Shown: positions 16,056 to 24,696, numbered from the stretch's first letter. The stretch is DNA of 43,495 nt from a bacterium (GCA_021372515.1 JAJFUG010000040.1:1-43495), one strand, 5' to 3'. Notes: generated by a model from the sequence alone, not told the origin. Program-made: numbers and translations.

Positions 16056-17715
16056 GGAAAGAGAGATCGTCTTTTTCGACGCCAACGCCTGCCTGGGACG
16101 CTCGGTGCACCGCACTCCGGGTGCGCCCTACGATACGGCCGGATTGATCGCTGAGTTGGACCATTGCCAGATCAGCCGGGCGCTGGTGTTCCACGCCGCG
16201 GCCCGCGAGCTGGACAGCCTGGCCGCCAACCACGAGCTTGTCTCAATCTGCCGTGAGCAGCCCCGCCTGTCACCCTGCGCCGTTTTAAGCCCCAATCCCC
16301 GCCGCGAGGGCCACTCCCTGGTCGGCGAGATTCAGACATACCTGGAGCAGGGGGTGCGCGCGTTCCGGATGTTCCCCAACTACCACGGGGTCTCTGTCTC
16401 CGACCCGGAGGTCCGCGCCGCGCTGGACACTCTCCAGGAGCGCGGGCTGCCCCTGTGGCTGGATTTCGACCAGCCCTGGTACAATTACTCCCAACTCGGT
16501 CAGCACGAGCACCGTGGGCCCTCCCTGGCTGCTGTCGAGAGTCTGGCCCGTGAATTTCCCGGCCTGCCCCTGTTGGTCTGCTCGGTAAACTACAACCACA
16601 ACAGTCAGTTGCTGGCCCTGTTTGGGCGTTGCGCCAATATGAGAATCGAAACCTCGCTGTTCCAGGGGCTGGAGATGTTGCGGCGCGTCGTGGAGGAGTT
16701 CGGGCCGGAACGGCTGCTGTTCGGAAGCGGGCTGCCGGAAGTGTCGGCGGGGGCGGCGCGGGCCATGCTGACATATTCACGGATCAGCCGGGAGAACAAG
16801 CAGCTTATCGCCGCGGGGAACCTGGAGCGCCTTCTGGGGGAGGGCCCCACGCAGTCGTTGCCCGAACAGCCGGAGCGTTCGCCGATCCTGTTGCAGCTCG
16901 ACCGCGGTGAGCCGATCAGCGCATGCTCGGTGCACGACTGTCACGGGCACATCGCGCCCGTGGGGTTCGAGGGGCTTATCGGCCTCACCCTGGGGCCGCA
17001 GGATGAGAACGCGATTGTGGCGGCCCTGGACCGTACCGGGATTCAGGCCTTGGCTGTGAGCAACTGGGAGATTTACGGCGGCGACGCCCCAGCCGGCAAC
17101 GCCCTGGCCGCCGCGGCCGCCGACCGTCACCCCCGGCGGATCGTGCCCTACATGGTGGTCAACCCGAACTACCCGGAGGACTGGGAAAGCCAGGTGGAGG
17201 CCTGTTTCGGGCGGAGACGGTTCTTCGGGCTGAAACCTTACCCCTTCTCCATGCGGCGCTCGCTCACCGACCCGGCGTTCCGTCCGATGCTGGAACTGGC
17301 TCAGAAACTTCAGCTTCCCATCCTCTGCCACCTGGGTCTGGAGCCGCTTTCCGGTGTCACACCCGCACAGGTGGAGGAGCTGGCCCCGCGTTACCACCGG
17401 GCCGTGTTCATCCTGGCCCACGCCGGGGCCTCGTTCCGCCTGGCCGGGCAGGTCGCGCCCCTGGCCCGTCAGTTCGCCAATGTCTACCTGGAGATCAACT
17501 ACACCTCGGCGCCCTGCCGGATGCTCCCGTTCCTGGCCCGGACCGCGGGCACGGACAAGGTGCTGTTCGGCAGCGACACCCCCATGCGCGACCCGGCCCC
17601 GATGCTGGGCTGGTGCGCCTATGACTGCCGGAGCGATGACGAGCGCCGCGCGATCCTGGGCGAGAACCTGCTCGCTCTCTGCCGGAGGATCGGCTACCCC
17701 TGGCCGGGGGCCTGA
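16042..17715 (+). CDS. Tandem amidohydrolase-2 family protein, first half degenerate
   Basis: The 557-residue protein is two consecutive TIM-barrel amidohydrolase_2 domains. The C-terminal half (about 285-557) keeps the metal-site motifs: His301-x-His303 in DCHGHIAP, CHLG, LAHAG and the catalytic Asp512 in LFGSDTPMRD. The N-terminal half (about 1-280) has the fold signals ('GVRAFRMFPNYHG', 'ERLLFGSGLPEVSAGAARAML', 'NLERLLG') but DANACLG replaces HxH and GSG replaces GSD, so it should be inactive. Members hydrolyse or decarboxylate small cyclic substrates. I chose ATG 16042 for its GGAGGA site; it overlaps the membrane gene by 14 bases. The substrate is unknown; the GH42/cupin neighbours hint at sugar-derived lactones or acids. 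Confidence 0.88.
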   Translation: MHEPEEREIVFFDANACLGRSVHRTPGAPYDTAGLIAELDHCQISRALVFHAAARELDSLAANHELVSICREQPRLSPCAVLSPNPRREGHSLVGEIQTYLEQGVRAFRMFPNYHGVSVSDPEVRAALDTLQERGLPLWLDFDQPWYNYSQLGQHEHRGPSLAAVESLAREFPGLPLLVCSVNYNHNSQLLALFGRCANMRIETSLFQGLEMLRRVVEEFGPERLLFGSGLPEVSAGAARAMLTYSRISRENKQLIAAGNLERLLGEGPTQSLPEQPERSPILLQLDRGEPISACSVHDCHGHIAPVGFEGLIGLTLGPQDENAIVAALDRTGIQALAVSNWEIYGGDAPAGNALAAAAADRHPRRIVPYMVVNPNYPEDWESQVEACFGRRRFFGLKPYPFSMRRSLTDPAFRPMLELAQKLQLPILCHLGLEPLSGVTPAQVEELAPRYHRAVFILAHAGASFRLAGQVAPLARQFANVYLEINYTSAPCRMLPFLARTAGTDKVLFGSDTPMRDPAPMLGWCAYDCRSDDERRAILGENLLALCRRIGYPWPGA

Positions 17716-17724
17716 GCGGCGCGG

Positions 17725-18030
17725 CTATTTGTGCAGCGCACGGCCCAGCTTTTTCTCAACAGAGGCCACCTTGCCGCTCAGCTTACCGGTGCGGCCCTTG
17801 TGATCGTCGATCTTGAGCACGATATACAGACGCTCGTTGTCCTGGAGAAGGCGCTCGCGGCAGCGCCCCACCAGACCCATCACCTCGTCCCACTCGCCCT
17901 CGACCAGGGTGCCCATGGCCGTGAGCTGGTAGGGGAGCCCGCTTCTCTCGATCAGCTCCAGCACTTTCGAGACCTCTGCGCTCAATCCGCTCACTTTGCC
18001 CAACGGAAACATGGTCAGCTCAGCCAGCAT
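17725..18030 (-). CDS. MTH1187/YqgV-type thiamine-binding protein (DUF77)
   Basis: The protein has 101 residues and starts 'MLAELTMFPLGKVSGLSAEVSKVL'. 'SGLPYQLTAMGTLVEGEWDEVMGLV' (about 29-53) and 'ERLYIVLKIDDHKGR' follow, all typical of the MTH1187 family, small ferredoxin-like-fold proteins reported to bind thiamine. The ATG at 18030 follows GGGGAGGACAGG; longer in-frame extensions upstream lack family similarity. It is convergent with the amidohydrolase gene (9-base gap) and divergent from RNase R. No TPP-riboswitch-like leader is seen. Confidence 0.9.
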   Translation of the reverse strand: MLAELTMFPLGKVSGLSAEVSKVLELIERSGLPYQLTAMGTLVEGEWDEVMGLVGRCRERLLQDNERLYIVLKIDDHKGRTGKLSGKVASVEKKLGRALHK

Positions 18031-18128
18031 CCTGTCCTCCCCGGCGGAGTCCCCGCCGCGCGAAATAGAATGACTCTCCCGGCGCAACCTGGGAAAGAGT
18101 GTGACCGCAAACTCAAAACTCATAGACA

Positions 18129-18157
18129 AGTATATTTCACCAGCCGGTCGCCTGCAA
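18129..18157 (-). promoter_or_regulatory. Sigma-70-type promoter of the thiamine-binding gene
   Basis: On the minus strand TTGCAG (18157-18152), a 17-base spacer and TATACT (18134-18129) lie about 100 bases upstream of the start. Confidence 0.65.
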
Positions 18158-18302
18158 GGCGGCCCATAGATTAGGAGTGAGATTCTCTTCCGGTGGACAG
18201 GCCGGGCCGATAGTGGTAAATTCGAGGTGAGGCTGAAAACCGGGGCCCCGTGCAAGGGGCAGATATCCGCAGAGAATCCAACGCTCAACCGGGAAACTGA
18301 AA

Positions 18303-20528
18303 ATGGCAATACAGCGCAAAGCCCTGAAAGAGTTCTTCCAGGAAAACGAATCGGTCCCGATCAAGCCCAAGCAGGTGGCGCGCGCCCTGGGGGTGAAAGG
18401 CGAGGATTACAAGCTTCTCAAGCGGGTGCTCAAGGAGATGTCCGAGGAGGGCGTTCTGCACCGGGTGCGCAACAACGCCTATGTCGCCGGCGGCGGAGCG
18501 GCCGAGACCCTGAGCGGCAAGCTCGACCTGGTGCGCCGCAACTACGGGTTCGTGGTCCCGGATGTGGGCGGACGGGACATATTTGTGAAGAACTACAACC
18601 TCGGGGATGCGTTCGACGGGGACCGGGTGGAGGTCAAGATTATCAACCGGCCGGCCGAGGGCAGCCCGGAGGGTGTGATCGTGCGGGTGAACGAGCGCGG
18701 CCTGCGGCGCTTCATCGGCACGTTCTACAAGCAGGGGCGCATGCAGACCGTGGTCCCGCGGGATGACCGTCTGGTCAAGGAGATAATCATCCCCAACGTC
18801 GAGGCCAAGGCGGTGAAGGACGGAGACCGGGTGGTGGTGGAAATCTTCGACTGGGGCGGCCCCGGGGGCAAGGCCCGCGGACGGGTGGTCAAGTCGCTGA
18901 TGGGCCCCAAGGTGGGGCCGGATGATGAGATACTGATCAAGTACGATTTTCCGCAGCGTTTCCCGGCCGTCGTGCTCACGCAGAGCCGCGACATCCCGGA
19001 CCACGTGCTCGAGGCGGACCTCGCCGGGCGCGAGGACCTGCGCGGGATCACCACGTTCACGATCGACCCGGCCTCGGCCGAGGATTTCGATGACGCGGTG
19101 AGCGCCGAGCCCCTGCCGGACGGCGAGACCCGGGTCGGGGTGCACATCGCGGATGTCAGCCACTACGTGACCCACGGCTCGCGCCTGGACCGCGAGGCTT
19201 TCCAGCGCGCCATGAGTGTCTACCTCACCGCGGCCTATATCCCGATGCTGCCCACCCGTCTTTCCTCCGGCGTCTGCTCCCTGGTCGAGGCTAAGGACCG
19301 CCTGACTTTCTCGGTCCTGATGCGGATCGGCGCGGATGGGGTGGTCCGTGAAAGCCGCCCCTGCCTGAGCGTGATCCGAAGCGCAAAGCGCATGAACTAC
19401 GAGCAGGCGCAGACCCTGCTGGAGGGCGGCGCTCCCGAGGGGGATGGTTTCGAGGCCGTGCGCGAGCCGCTCAGGCGCCTGGGCGAGCTGACCGAGATTC
19501 GGCGGGGGATCCGGGTGAAGAGGGGTTATATCGACCTGGAGTTGCCCGAGCCGGAGGTGATCCGCGACTCCAGCGGCGTCCCGGTGGACATTCGTCCCAA
19601 GCCGCGCCTCTTGAGCCACCGCCTGATCGAGGAATTCATGGTCACGGCCAATGAGGCTGTGGCTGTGACCCTGGAGCAAAGCGGCCTGCCCTCGATCTAC
19701 CGGGTGCACGGCGAGCCGGCGGTGGATGCGATCGACAACATGCAGTACGGGCTTTCCACCCTGGCGCACCAGCTCGACATCCCCAAGCATCTCTGGCCGG
19801 TCAATCCCGCGGTGCTGACAGGGATACTGGAGCGCGCCTCGGCCCAGGGCCTGGGGGATATCGTCTCGTACATCATCCTGCGCTCGATGAAACGCGCCCT
19901 TTACAGCACCAACAACATCGGGCATTTCGGCCTGGCCAGCGACAGCTACACGCATTTCACCTCGCCCATCCGGCGCTATCCCGATCTCTGCGTGCACCGT
20001 CTGCTCAAGCTCCACCTGGACAGCCAGCCGCCCGCGCCCAAGGTTCTGGAGTCGCTGGAGTCCGAGCTGGCCGAGGTTTGCCTGCATTCCAGCCACCAGG
20101 AGGAGCAGATCAGCTCTGCGGAGCGGGAATCGGATGACCGGGTGCGGGCCGAGTTCATGCAGCGCTTCATCGGCCAGAAGTTCGAGGCCCGGGTGACCTC
20201 GGTCAAGCCGTTCGGCATGGGGATCAAGCTCAAGCGCTACTACGTGGAGGGGTTCGTCCATATCAGCGACATGGACGACGATTACTACGAGCTGGATGAG
20301 AAGAAGGCGATCCTGCGCGGCAAGAACAAGCATCGTACGTTCCAGGTGGGGCAGGAGATCGAGGTGCTGCTCAGCCGCTCCGATCCGTCCCTGCTGCGCA
20401 TAGAGTTCATCTTGGTCGGCGGGGACGCGGAGGCCCCGGAAGGCGTGGAGACCGAAAGAGAAAAACCCCGGAAGGAAAAAGATGGAGAACGGAAAGGACA
20501 CCGGCACGGACACCGGCACGGGCGCTGA
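18303..20528 (+). CDS. rnr: Ribonuclease R
   Basis: RNase R is a processive 3'-5' hydrolytic exoribonuclease that degrades structured RNA and takes part in rRNA quality control. The 741-residue protein has an N-terminal winged helix (about 1-65), cold-shock domains (about 70-230), the RNB catalytic domain and a C-terminal S1 domain (about 620-710, 'GQKFEARVTSVKPFGMGIKL'). The active-site cluster is TIDPASAEDFDDAVS (about 255-269). The core segments 'FSVLMRIGADG' and 'HFGLASDSYTHFTSPIRRYPDL' are intact. The C terminus is a basic, His-rich tail (RKGHRHGHRHGR) whose DNA is shared with the next gene in another frame. The ATG is preceded by a weak GGGAAA site. Confidence 0.96.
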   Translation: MAIQRKALKEFFQENESVPIKPKQVARALGVKGEDYKLLKRVLKEMSEEGVLHRVRNNAYVAGGGAAETLSGKLDLVRRNYGFVVPDVGGRDIFVKNYNLGDAFDGDRVEVKIINRPAEGSPEGVIVRVNERGLRRFIGTFYKQGRMQTVVPRDDRLVKEIIIPNVEAKAVKDGDRVVVEIFDWGGPGGKARGRVVKSLMGPKVGPDDEILIKYDFPQRFPAVVLTQSRDIPDHVLEADLAGREDLRGITTFTIDPASAEDFDDAVSAEPLPDGETRVGVHIADVSHYVTHGSRLDREAFQRAMSVYLTAAYIPMLPTRLSSGVCSLVEAKDRLTFSVLMRIGADGVVRESRPCLSVIRSAKRMNYEQAQTLLEGGAPEGDGFEAVREPLRRLGELTEIRRGIRVKRGYIDLELPEPEVIRDSSGVPVDIRPKPRLLSHRLIEEFMVTANEAVAVTLEQSGLPSIYRVHGEPAVDAIDNMQYGLSTLAHQLDIPKHLWPVNPAVLTGILERASAQGLGDIVSYIILRSMKRALYSTNNIGHFGLASDSYTHFTSPIRRYPDLCVHRLLKLHLDSQPPAPKVLESLESELAEVCLHSSHQEEQISSAERESDDRVRAEFMQRFIGQKFEARVTSVKPFGMGIKLKRYYVEGFVHISDMDDDYYELDEKKAILRGKNKHRTFQVGQEIEVLLSRSDPSLLRIEFILVGGDAEAPEGVETEREKPRKEKDGERKGHRHGHRHGR

Positions 20529-20976
20529 GCTGAACCGGAACGGCCTGCATAACGGCTCTGCGGAGCGTGACGGCTCGGGCGCGAGCCTGATGGTGTTCGA
20601 GGAGGACCTGCGGCGGGCCGCCGGAGCGCGCAGCCTGGGGTCGAAAGAGCAGGGAAGCTGGGTCGCCCTGCGCCGCAGCCTGCCGATCAGCCGCTGGGCC
20701 GAGCGTCCGGGCCAGGCGGTGGGCCGCAAGGAGACAGCCCGCCTGAGCCGGGAGCTGGACCGCTACCGCGAGGCGTTCGAGGCGGAAGCCGCCGAACTGG
20801 GTCTGAGCCTGGACATGAGCGTCAACTATTACAGCCGCGCGCTGGGCCTGGTGCTGGAGTGCCGCCGGCGGAAAAGCTTCGACTCCGCTGACCGCAAGGC
20901 CCTGCGAGAGCTGATGGTCCTGGTGGACTGGAAAGACGCCGTGCTGGGGCTGCAGATACTGCAGTCGATGGTTTGA
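20482..20976 (+). CDS. Hypothetical protein overlapping the 3' end of rnr
   Basis: The 164-residue protein starts at an ATG with GGAAGGAAAAAG upstream, 47 bases inside rnr in another frame. The first ~45 residues are low-complexity (GTDTGTG repeat) and poorly ordered. Residues about 60-160 are charged and helical, ending 'DSADRKALRELMVLVDWKDAVLGLQILQSMV'. I do not recognise a family. The overlap implies coupled translation with RNase R, perhaps a partner or regulator. An internal ATG at 20590 would avoid the overlap but has no better ribosome site. Confidence 0.7.
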   Translation: MENGKDTGTDTGTGAELNRNGLHNGSAERDGSGASLMVFEEDLRRAAGARSLGSKEQGSWVALRRSLPISRWAERPGQAVGRKETARLSRELDRYREAFEAEAAELGLSLDMSVNYYSRALGLVLECRRRKSFDSADRKALRELMVLVDWKDAVLGLQILQSMV

Positions 20977-21000
20977 GCGGTGGTATCTTCCCCAAAAAAC

Positions 21001-21029
21001 GTAGGGGCGGGTTTCAAACCCGCCCCTAC
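21001..21029. repeat. REP-like palindrome, 'GTAGGGGCGGG' family, copy 2
   Basis: GTAGGGGCGGGTTT (21001-21014) and AAACCCGCCCCTAC (21016-21029) are perfect 14-base arms around a single C. It is nearly identical to 8389-8417. It sits between the convergent gene ending at 20976 and rpsT, where it can terminate both. Confidence 0.88.
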
Positions 21030-21065
21030 AGGTATTCTCTACAGCCGTTGGTTCAAGAGATGCAC

Positions 21066-21347
21066 TCAGGCTTTCGGCTGGGCCTCGGCCGGCTTTTTCA
21101 GGGTCTGCACGAACAGGCTCAGACGGCTCTTGTAGCGCGCGGCGGTGCGGGGATGGATCACCCGGACCTTGGCATTCTTGTCGATGGTCGAAAAGACCTC
21201 GGGCAGAAGGGCCACGGCGGCCTCGTAGCTCTCGGCCTTGCGCAGCTTCTTGATCGCGGTGCGCATGGTGGAGCGGCGGATACGGTTTCTTTCGTTGCGG
21301 ATCTGGTTTGTTTTGTTGCGTTTCTCAGCACTCTTTGTATTCGGCAC
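21066..21347 (-). CDS. rpsT: 30S ribosomal protein S20
   Basis: S20 is a small basic protein binding 16S rRNA in the 30S body. The 93-residue sequence starts 'PNTKSAEKRNKTNQIRNERNR', with 'STMRTAIKKLRKA' (about 26-38) and 'VIHPRTAARYKSRLS' near the end, all hallmarks of S20. It starts at GTG after AGGAG, at a spacing of about 7. A good promoter lies 60-85 bases upstream. A non-AUG start is common for rpsT and may be linked to low or autoregulated translation. Confidence 0.97.
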   Translation of the reverse strand: MPNTKSAEKRNKTNQIRNERNRIRRSTMRTAIKKLRKAESYEAAVALLPEVFSTIDKNAKVRVIHPRTAARYKSRLSLFVQTLKKPAEAQPKA

Positions 21348-21404
21348 GGCTGATCTCCTGAAGTGTATATGAAAGTCGAACGCTGTGTTTCAATTAGCGG
21401 CTGA

Positions 21405-21432
21405 AAGATAACATCTCGTAAGAGATTGTCAA
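21405..21432 (-). promoter_or_regulatory. Sigma-70-type promoter of rpsT
   Basis: On the minus strand TTGACA (21432-21427), a 16-base spacer and TATCTT (21410-21405). The -35 box touches the start codon of the divergent gene at 21432. Confidence 0.7.
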
Positions 21433-22454
21433 TGGTTTTGTTATTGAAAAAGTGTACCTGGCTGGCCCTGCTTTTGGGCTGGCTCTGGCCTGTCGGTGCG
21501 GCGCTCGCCGGGACCGGTTCAGCGGCCGTGGGAGCTTACCGCGAGTTGCGCGCCGGAACGGCCGTGGTGCTGTACCGCGACCCCGACTCCGCCAGCGCCG
21601 CTCAGTACCTTCAGTGGGCCGTGGCGTTCCGCCCGCGGGACGGTATCCTCACCGGCTGGCGCCTGGCGGAGGTGACGATCTGCCTGGCCGCGGATGAGAA
21701 CGAGTTCCAGCGTCTGAGCGGCGGGGCGCTCCCCGAGTGGGGCCTGGCTTTCGCCGTGCCGTCCAGCGACCTGGTGATCGTGCGCTCACCCCGGATCGCC
21801 ACCGGTGTGATCGAGGAACCGCGCGTGGTGCTGAACCACGAGCTGAGCCACGTGTTCCTGGACCAGGCCCTTCGCCCGGCCTCCATCCCGCGCTGGTTCC
21901 AGGAGGGTTACGCCCTCTGGAGCGCCGAGATGTGGGGCCTGGATGACATGTTCGAGACCTCGGTGGCCCTGACGGTGGGCTCGTTCCTGCCGTTCCGGGA
22001 GCTGACTGACGGTTTCCCGCAACCCGAGGCCCTGGCGCGGCGGGCCTACCTTCAGAGCTATACCGTGGTGGATTATCTGGCCACCAACTGGAACGAGGCC
22101 CAGCGGGACCTCCTGCTCCAGCGCTGGCGCGAAAGCGGTGACCTGGACACAGCGCTGCGCCTGTCGCTGGGCCTGACCCTGGAGCGTTTCGAGGCCGGCT
22201 GGCGCGAGTGGGTGGGAGTGCGCTACGGCTGGCTACGCCTTCTGGGCAGCGCCACTCTGCTCTGGATCGTGGCCGCGGGGCTGTTCCTGCTTGTGTTCGT
22301 CTCCCGGCGCCGCCGTTACAGCAGCGAGCTGGAGAAAATGAAGCGCATCGAGAGCCGCTACCGTCTGAGCGGCCCCTGGGCCGTGCCGCCGCCGCAGCGT
22401 CCAGCGCGGCGCCCCCGGCGAGAGGAGCAGGATGAGCCTGAAGCGGATGAATGA
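21432..22454 (+). CDS. Membrane-anchored HExxH-type metallopeptidase-like protein (peptidase MA-like)
   Basis: The protein has 340 residues: a signal peptide (about 1-26, ending ALAG), an extracytoplasmic gluzincin-like domain with NHELSHVFLDQAL (about 136-148; HELSH is the zinc-binding HExxH helix) and the downstream 'PRWFQEGYALWSAE' (Glu as third ligand, about 154-167). One C-terminal membrane helix (about 272-294) and a cytoplasmic basic tail with PPPQRPARRPRR follow. This matches the peptidase MA-like group of secreted proteases. ATG 21432 has no obvious ribosome site; a TTG at 21426 is in frame. The transcript may begin very close to the start codon. A sigma/anti-sigma pair follows, so a role in envelope surveillance is possible. 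Confidence 0.82.
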   Translation: MVLLLKKCTWLALLLGWLWPVGAALAGTGSAAVGAYRELRAGTAVVLYRDPDSASAAQYLQWAVAFRPRDGILTGWRLAEVTICLAADENEFQRLSGGALPEWGLAFAVPSSDLVIVRSPRIATGVIEEPRVVLNHELSHVFLDQALRPASIPRWFQEGYALWSAEMWGLDDMFETSVALTVGSFLPFRELTDGFPQPEALARRAYLQSYTVVDYLATNWNEAQRDLLLQRWRESGDLDTALRLSLGLTLERFEAGWREWVGVRYGWLRLLGSATLLWIVAAGLFLLVFVSRRRRYSSELEKMKRIESRYRLSGPWAVPPPQRPARRPRREEQDEPEADE

Positions 22455-22556
22455 GAGGCCCCTATCCCTCACGGAATGCAAAAAAATGTAACATCCGCCG
22501 CTCACCCCGTGTCTTCACGTCAGAAAACAGTCCACGACGCACCGAAACGGACAACG

Positions 22557-23120
22557 ATGAACGACGACATCCTGCTGGTCCGACGGATAAAGCAAGGCGA
22601 GCACGGCTGTTTCAGCGAGCTTGTCGAGCGCTACCAGAAGCCGCTTTACCGTTACCTCAGGCGTCTGGGGCTGGAGCATGACGAGGCGGCGGATGTCATG
22701 CAGAACGCGTTCATCCGGGCCTGGAACAACCTGTCCACACTGCACGAGGAAGGTAATTTCAGGAGCTGGCTGTACACCATCGCCTCGAACCAGGCCAAGA
22801 ACTGGTTCCGGGGACGCTCGCGCCTGGCGGTGCTGGAGCAGTCCTCCGACAATTTCCTGGATGAGAATGCAGACTCGGACCGTGAGATGGACCGGGAAAA
22901 GATGCGCCACTGGCTGGATGGCGCCCTGAACCGCCTTCCCGCGGTCCAGCGGCAGATAGTGGTGCTCAGGGCTTTCGAGGATACACCGTTCGCCGCGGTG
23001 GCCGAGATTTGCGGCGTGAGCCTGACTGCCGCCAAAGTCTCGTACCACCGGGCGCTGAAAAAGATGGCTGTCTGGCTCAAGCCGGTGAGAGAGCAGGTCA
23101 ACATGCAGGACGGGAGATAG
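22557..23120 (+). CDS. ECF-type RNA polymerase sigma factor
   Basis: The sigma-70 family protein has about 187 residues. Region 2 is 'GCFSELVERYQKPLYRYLRRLGLEHDEAADVMQNAFIRAWNN' and 'NFRSWLYTIASNQAKNWFR'. Region 4 is 'ALNRLPAVQRQIVVLRAFEDTPFAAVAEICGVSLTAAKVSYHRALKKM'. I take ATG 22557, since sigma region 2 begins shortly after; an ATG at 22476 would add 27 unconserved residues. Neither has a strong ribosome site. The gene for a zinc-finger anti-sigma factor starts 4 bases after its stop, the usual regulator pair. No ECF-type promoter could be recognised upstream. Confidence 0.93.
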   Translation: MNDDILLVRRIKQGEHGCFSELVERYQKPLYRYLRRLGLEHDEAADVMQNAFIRAWNNLSTLHEEGNFRSWLYTIASNQAKNWFRGRSRLAVLEQSSDNFLDENADSDREMDREKMRHWLDGALNRLPAVQRQIVVLRAFEDTPFAAVAEICGVSLTAAKVSYHRALKKMAVWLKPVREQVNMQDGR

Positions 23121-23124
23121 ACCG

Positions 23125-23745
23125 ATGCGCTGCCCAATCGATGAAGGCCTGATGATCGATTATCTGGAGGGGATTCTCGACGAAACCGAGCGCGAGCGGG
23201 TGCGTGACCATATCCGCTCCTGCCCCGGCTGCGCCGAACGGCTCCTGGAACTGAACCGTGTACGGGGCTTGTTCGCCGCTCCGGCTCTGCGCCGGGTCGA
23301 GATGCCACCGGAACAGTTCTGGAACGAAAACCTGCGGGCGATCGAGGCTGCTACCTGGCGTATGCCCAGGCAGTGGCGTTCGCGGTTATTCCGGCATGCG
23401 GCCTGGAAAATGGTCGCCGCGGCCGCGGCCGTGCTGCTGGTGTTCCTGGGGGTCGGTCGGATGGGAGTGTTCAGCCCGGGCTCGCCCTCGCTGGCCGGAC
23501 GGCAGAGTTTCATGCTGCCGGTGGAGCAGGACTCGATGAAAGTGATGCGCCGCATGCTGACCGATTGCACTCTGGCCGCGGAATACCTCCAGACTGTTTC
23601 GGACTTGAACGCCGACACCACGGCCGGCTCCGCGGATAAGACCGTGCTGTTCCCGGCCGGCACGAGTGCGACTGTCTACGACGGTCTGATGGACCTGGAC
23701 GAGGAGCAGCTCGACGGGGTGATGGCCATAATGGCTGGAAACTGA
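23125..23745 (+). CDS. Zinc-finger (zf-HC2) transmembrane anti-sigma factor
   Basis: The protein has 206 residues. The N terminus carries the anti-sigma zinc module 'CPIDEGLMIDYLEGILDETERERVRDHIRSCPGCAERLLEL' (His-x3-Cys-x2-Cys at about 32-39). One membrane helix lies near 92-111 (WKMVAAAAAVLLVFLGVG). An extracytoplasmic tail of about 95 residues follows. It should hold the preceding sigma factor at the membrane and release it upon an envelope signal. The 4-base gap to the sigma gene suggests coupled translation. The two CpxP/Spy-like genes downstream are likely regulon members or signal inputs. Confidence 0.9.
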   Translation: MRCPIDEGLMIDYLEGILDETERERVRDHIRSCPGCAERLLELNRVRGLFAAPALRRVEMPPEQFWNENLRAIEAATWRMPRQWRSRLFRHAAWKMVAAAAAVLLVFLGVGRMGVFSPGSPSLAGRQSFMLPVEQDSMKVMRRMLTDCTLAAEYLQTVSDLNADTTAGSADKTVLFPAGTSATVYDGLMDLDEEQLDGVMAIMAGN

Positions 23746-23792
23746 CGGCTCGAGAAGAAGAAGTGGATTGAAGTCAATAAATGGAGGTTCTT

Positions 23793-24593
23793 ATGTTGCG
23801 ACGGTGTTTCTGGCTGTGTCTGACACTGACTCTGCCCTGGGCCGTGACCGGGCTGGCCGCCGGTGAAAAATGCGATACGGGCAGGCGGGCGGATCAGACT
23901 GAGGCGGGGGGGCTGGAAAGCCTGCCCCAGCCGGATAAATGTGTCGAGCAGGCGATCGAGTTGAGCGAGACTGTCCTGGCACAGCTTTCCGATCCGGAGC
24001 CGGGACCGCCCGGACCGCCGGGACTGAAAGACATGGACCCGGATGTGCTGAAACAATGGCGGGCCCAGCGAGCCGAGCGCGAGAAGAACATCCAGATGCT
24101 CCAGTTGTGGAAGATCATGCAGGAAGTGGAGCTGCGCGATGACCAGTTGGACCGGTTTTTCCCCCTGATGCGCGAGATGCAGAAAAGCGAGCACGAGCTG
24201 GCCGAGCAGCGCCACGGCCTGGCCAGATCCCTGCGCCAGGAGCTGAAAAAGGACGACCCGGACAAGAAACAGCTCGAGAAACTTTCCGGCCAGTTGATCG
24301 ACAACACCGGCCGTCTCTGGCAGTCCAAGTGCGAGGGGATGGAAAAAGTGATGTCGATCCTCGAACCCAGACAGAAAGCCAAGTTCGTCCTGGCGGTCTC
24401 CGGGATGGAGCGCGACCTCTGGGAAGCGATCGCCCAGGTGCGGATGAATGACCCGATGTTGATGTCCAAGTTCAAGTTCGACCGGGATCAGTTCGATGCC
24501 AACATGAAAGTGATCCAGGAACGCATGGACAAGATCAAACAGCAACTGCGCGAAAAGGGCTATCCGGTGGACAGCGACAAGGGGCCCAACTGA
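23793..24593 (+). CDS. Secreted CpxP/Spy-like helical protein (first of two)
   Basis: The protein has 266 residues. A signal peptide (about 1-22) is followed by a Pro/Gly-rich linker with PGPPGPPG, then long charged amphipathic helices (about 75-260). 'MQEVELRDDQLDRFFPLMREMQKSEHEL' and 'IDNTGRLWQSKCEGMEKVMSILEPRQKAKFVLAVSGMERDLW' resemble the LTxxQ / Spy-CpxP / heavy-metal-sensor superfamily of periplasmic chaperones and stress sensors. ATG 23793 follows GGAGG; an ATG at 23781 overlaps that site and is rejected. It is co-directional with the sigma/anti-sigma pair, so it is probably a chaperone or sensor in that circuit. Two Cys remain in the mature N terminus and one in the helical core. Confidence 0.8.
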   Translation: MLRRCFWLCLTLTLPWAVTGLAAGEKCDTGRRADQTEAGGLESLPQPDKCVEQAIELSETVLAQLSDPEPGPPGPPGLKDMDPDVLKQWRAQRAEREKNIQMLQLWKIMQEVELRDDQLDRFFPLMREMQKSEHELAEQRHGLARSLRQELKKDDPDKKQLEKLSGQLIDNTGRLWQSKCEGMEKVMSILEPRQKAKFVLAVSGMERDLWEAIAQVRMNDPMLMSKFKFDRDQFDANMKVIQERMDKIKQQLREKGYPVDSDKGPN

Positions 24594-24696
24594 GCCCCGC
24601 AGCGGGCGGTTGAGGGTTGAATTCGGCGCATTTCGGCCCGGCGCAGTGTACGGCCGGGAGATACCATAAACGGAACGGACCGGTGGAGAGGGGACA

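Noticed and set aside
18285-20729. 814-codon open frame on the minus strand antisense to rnr
   Set aside because: It mirrors RNase R across its whole length, has no ribosome site and no recognisable motif.
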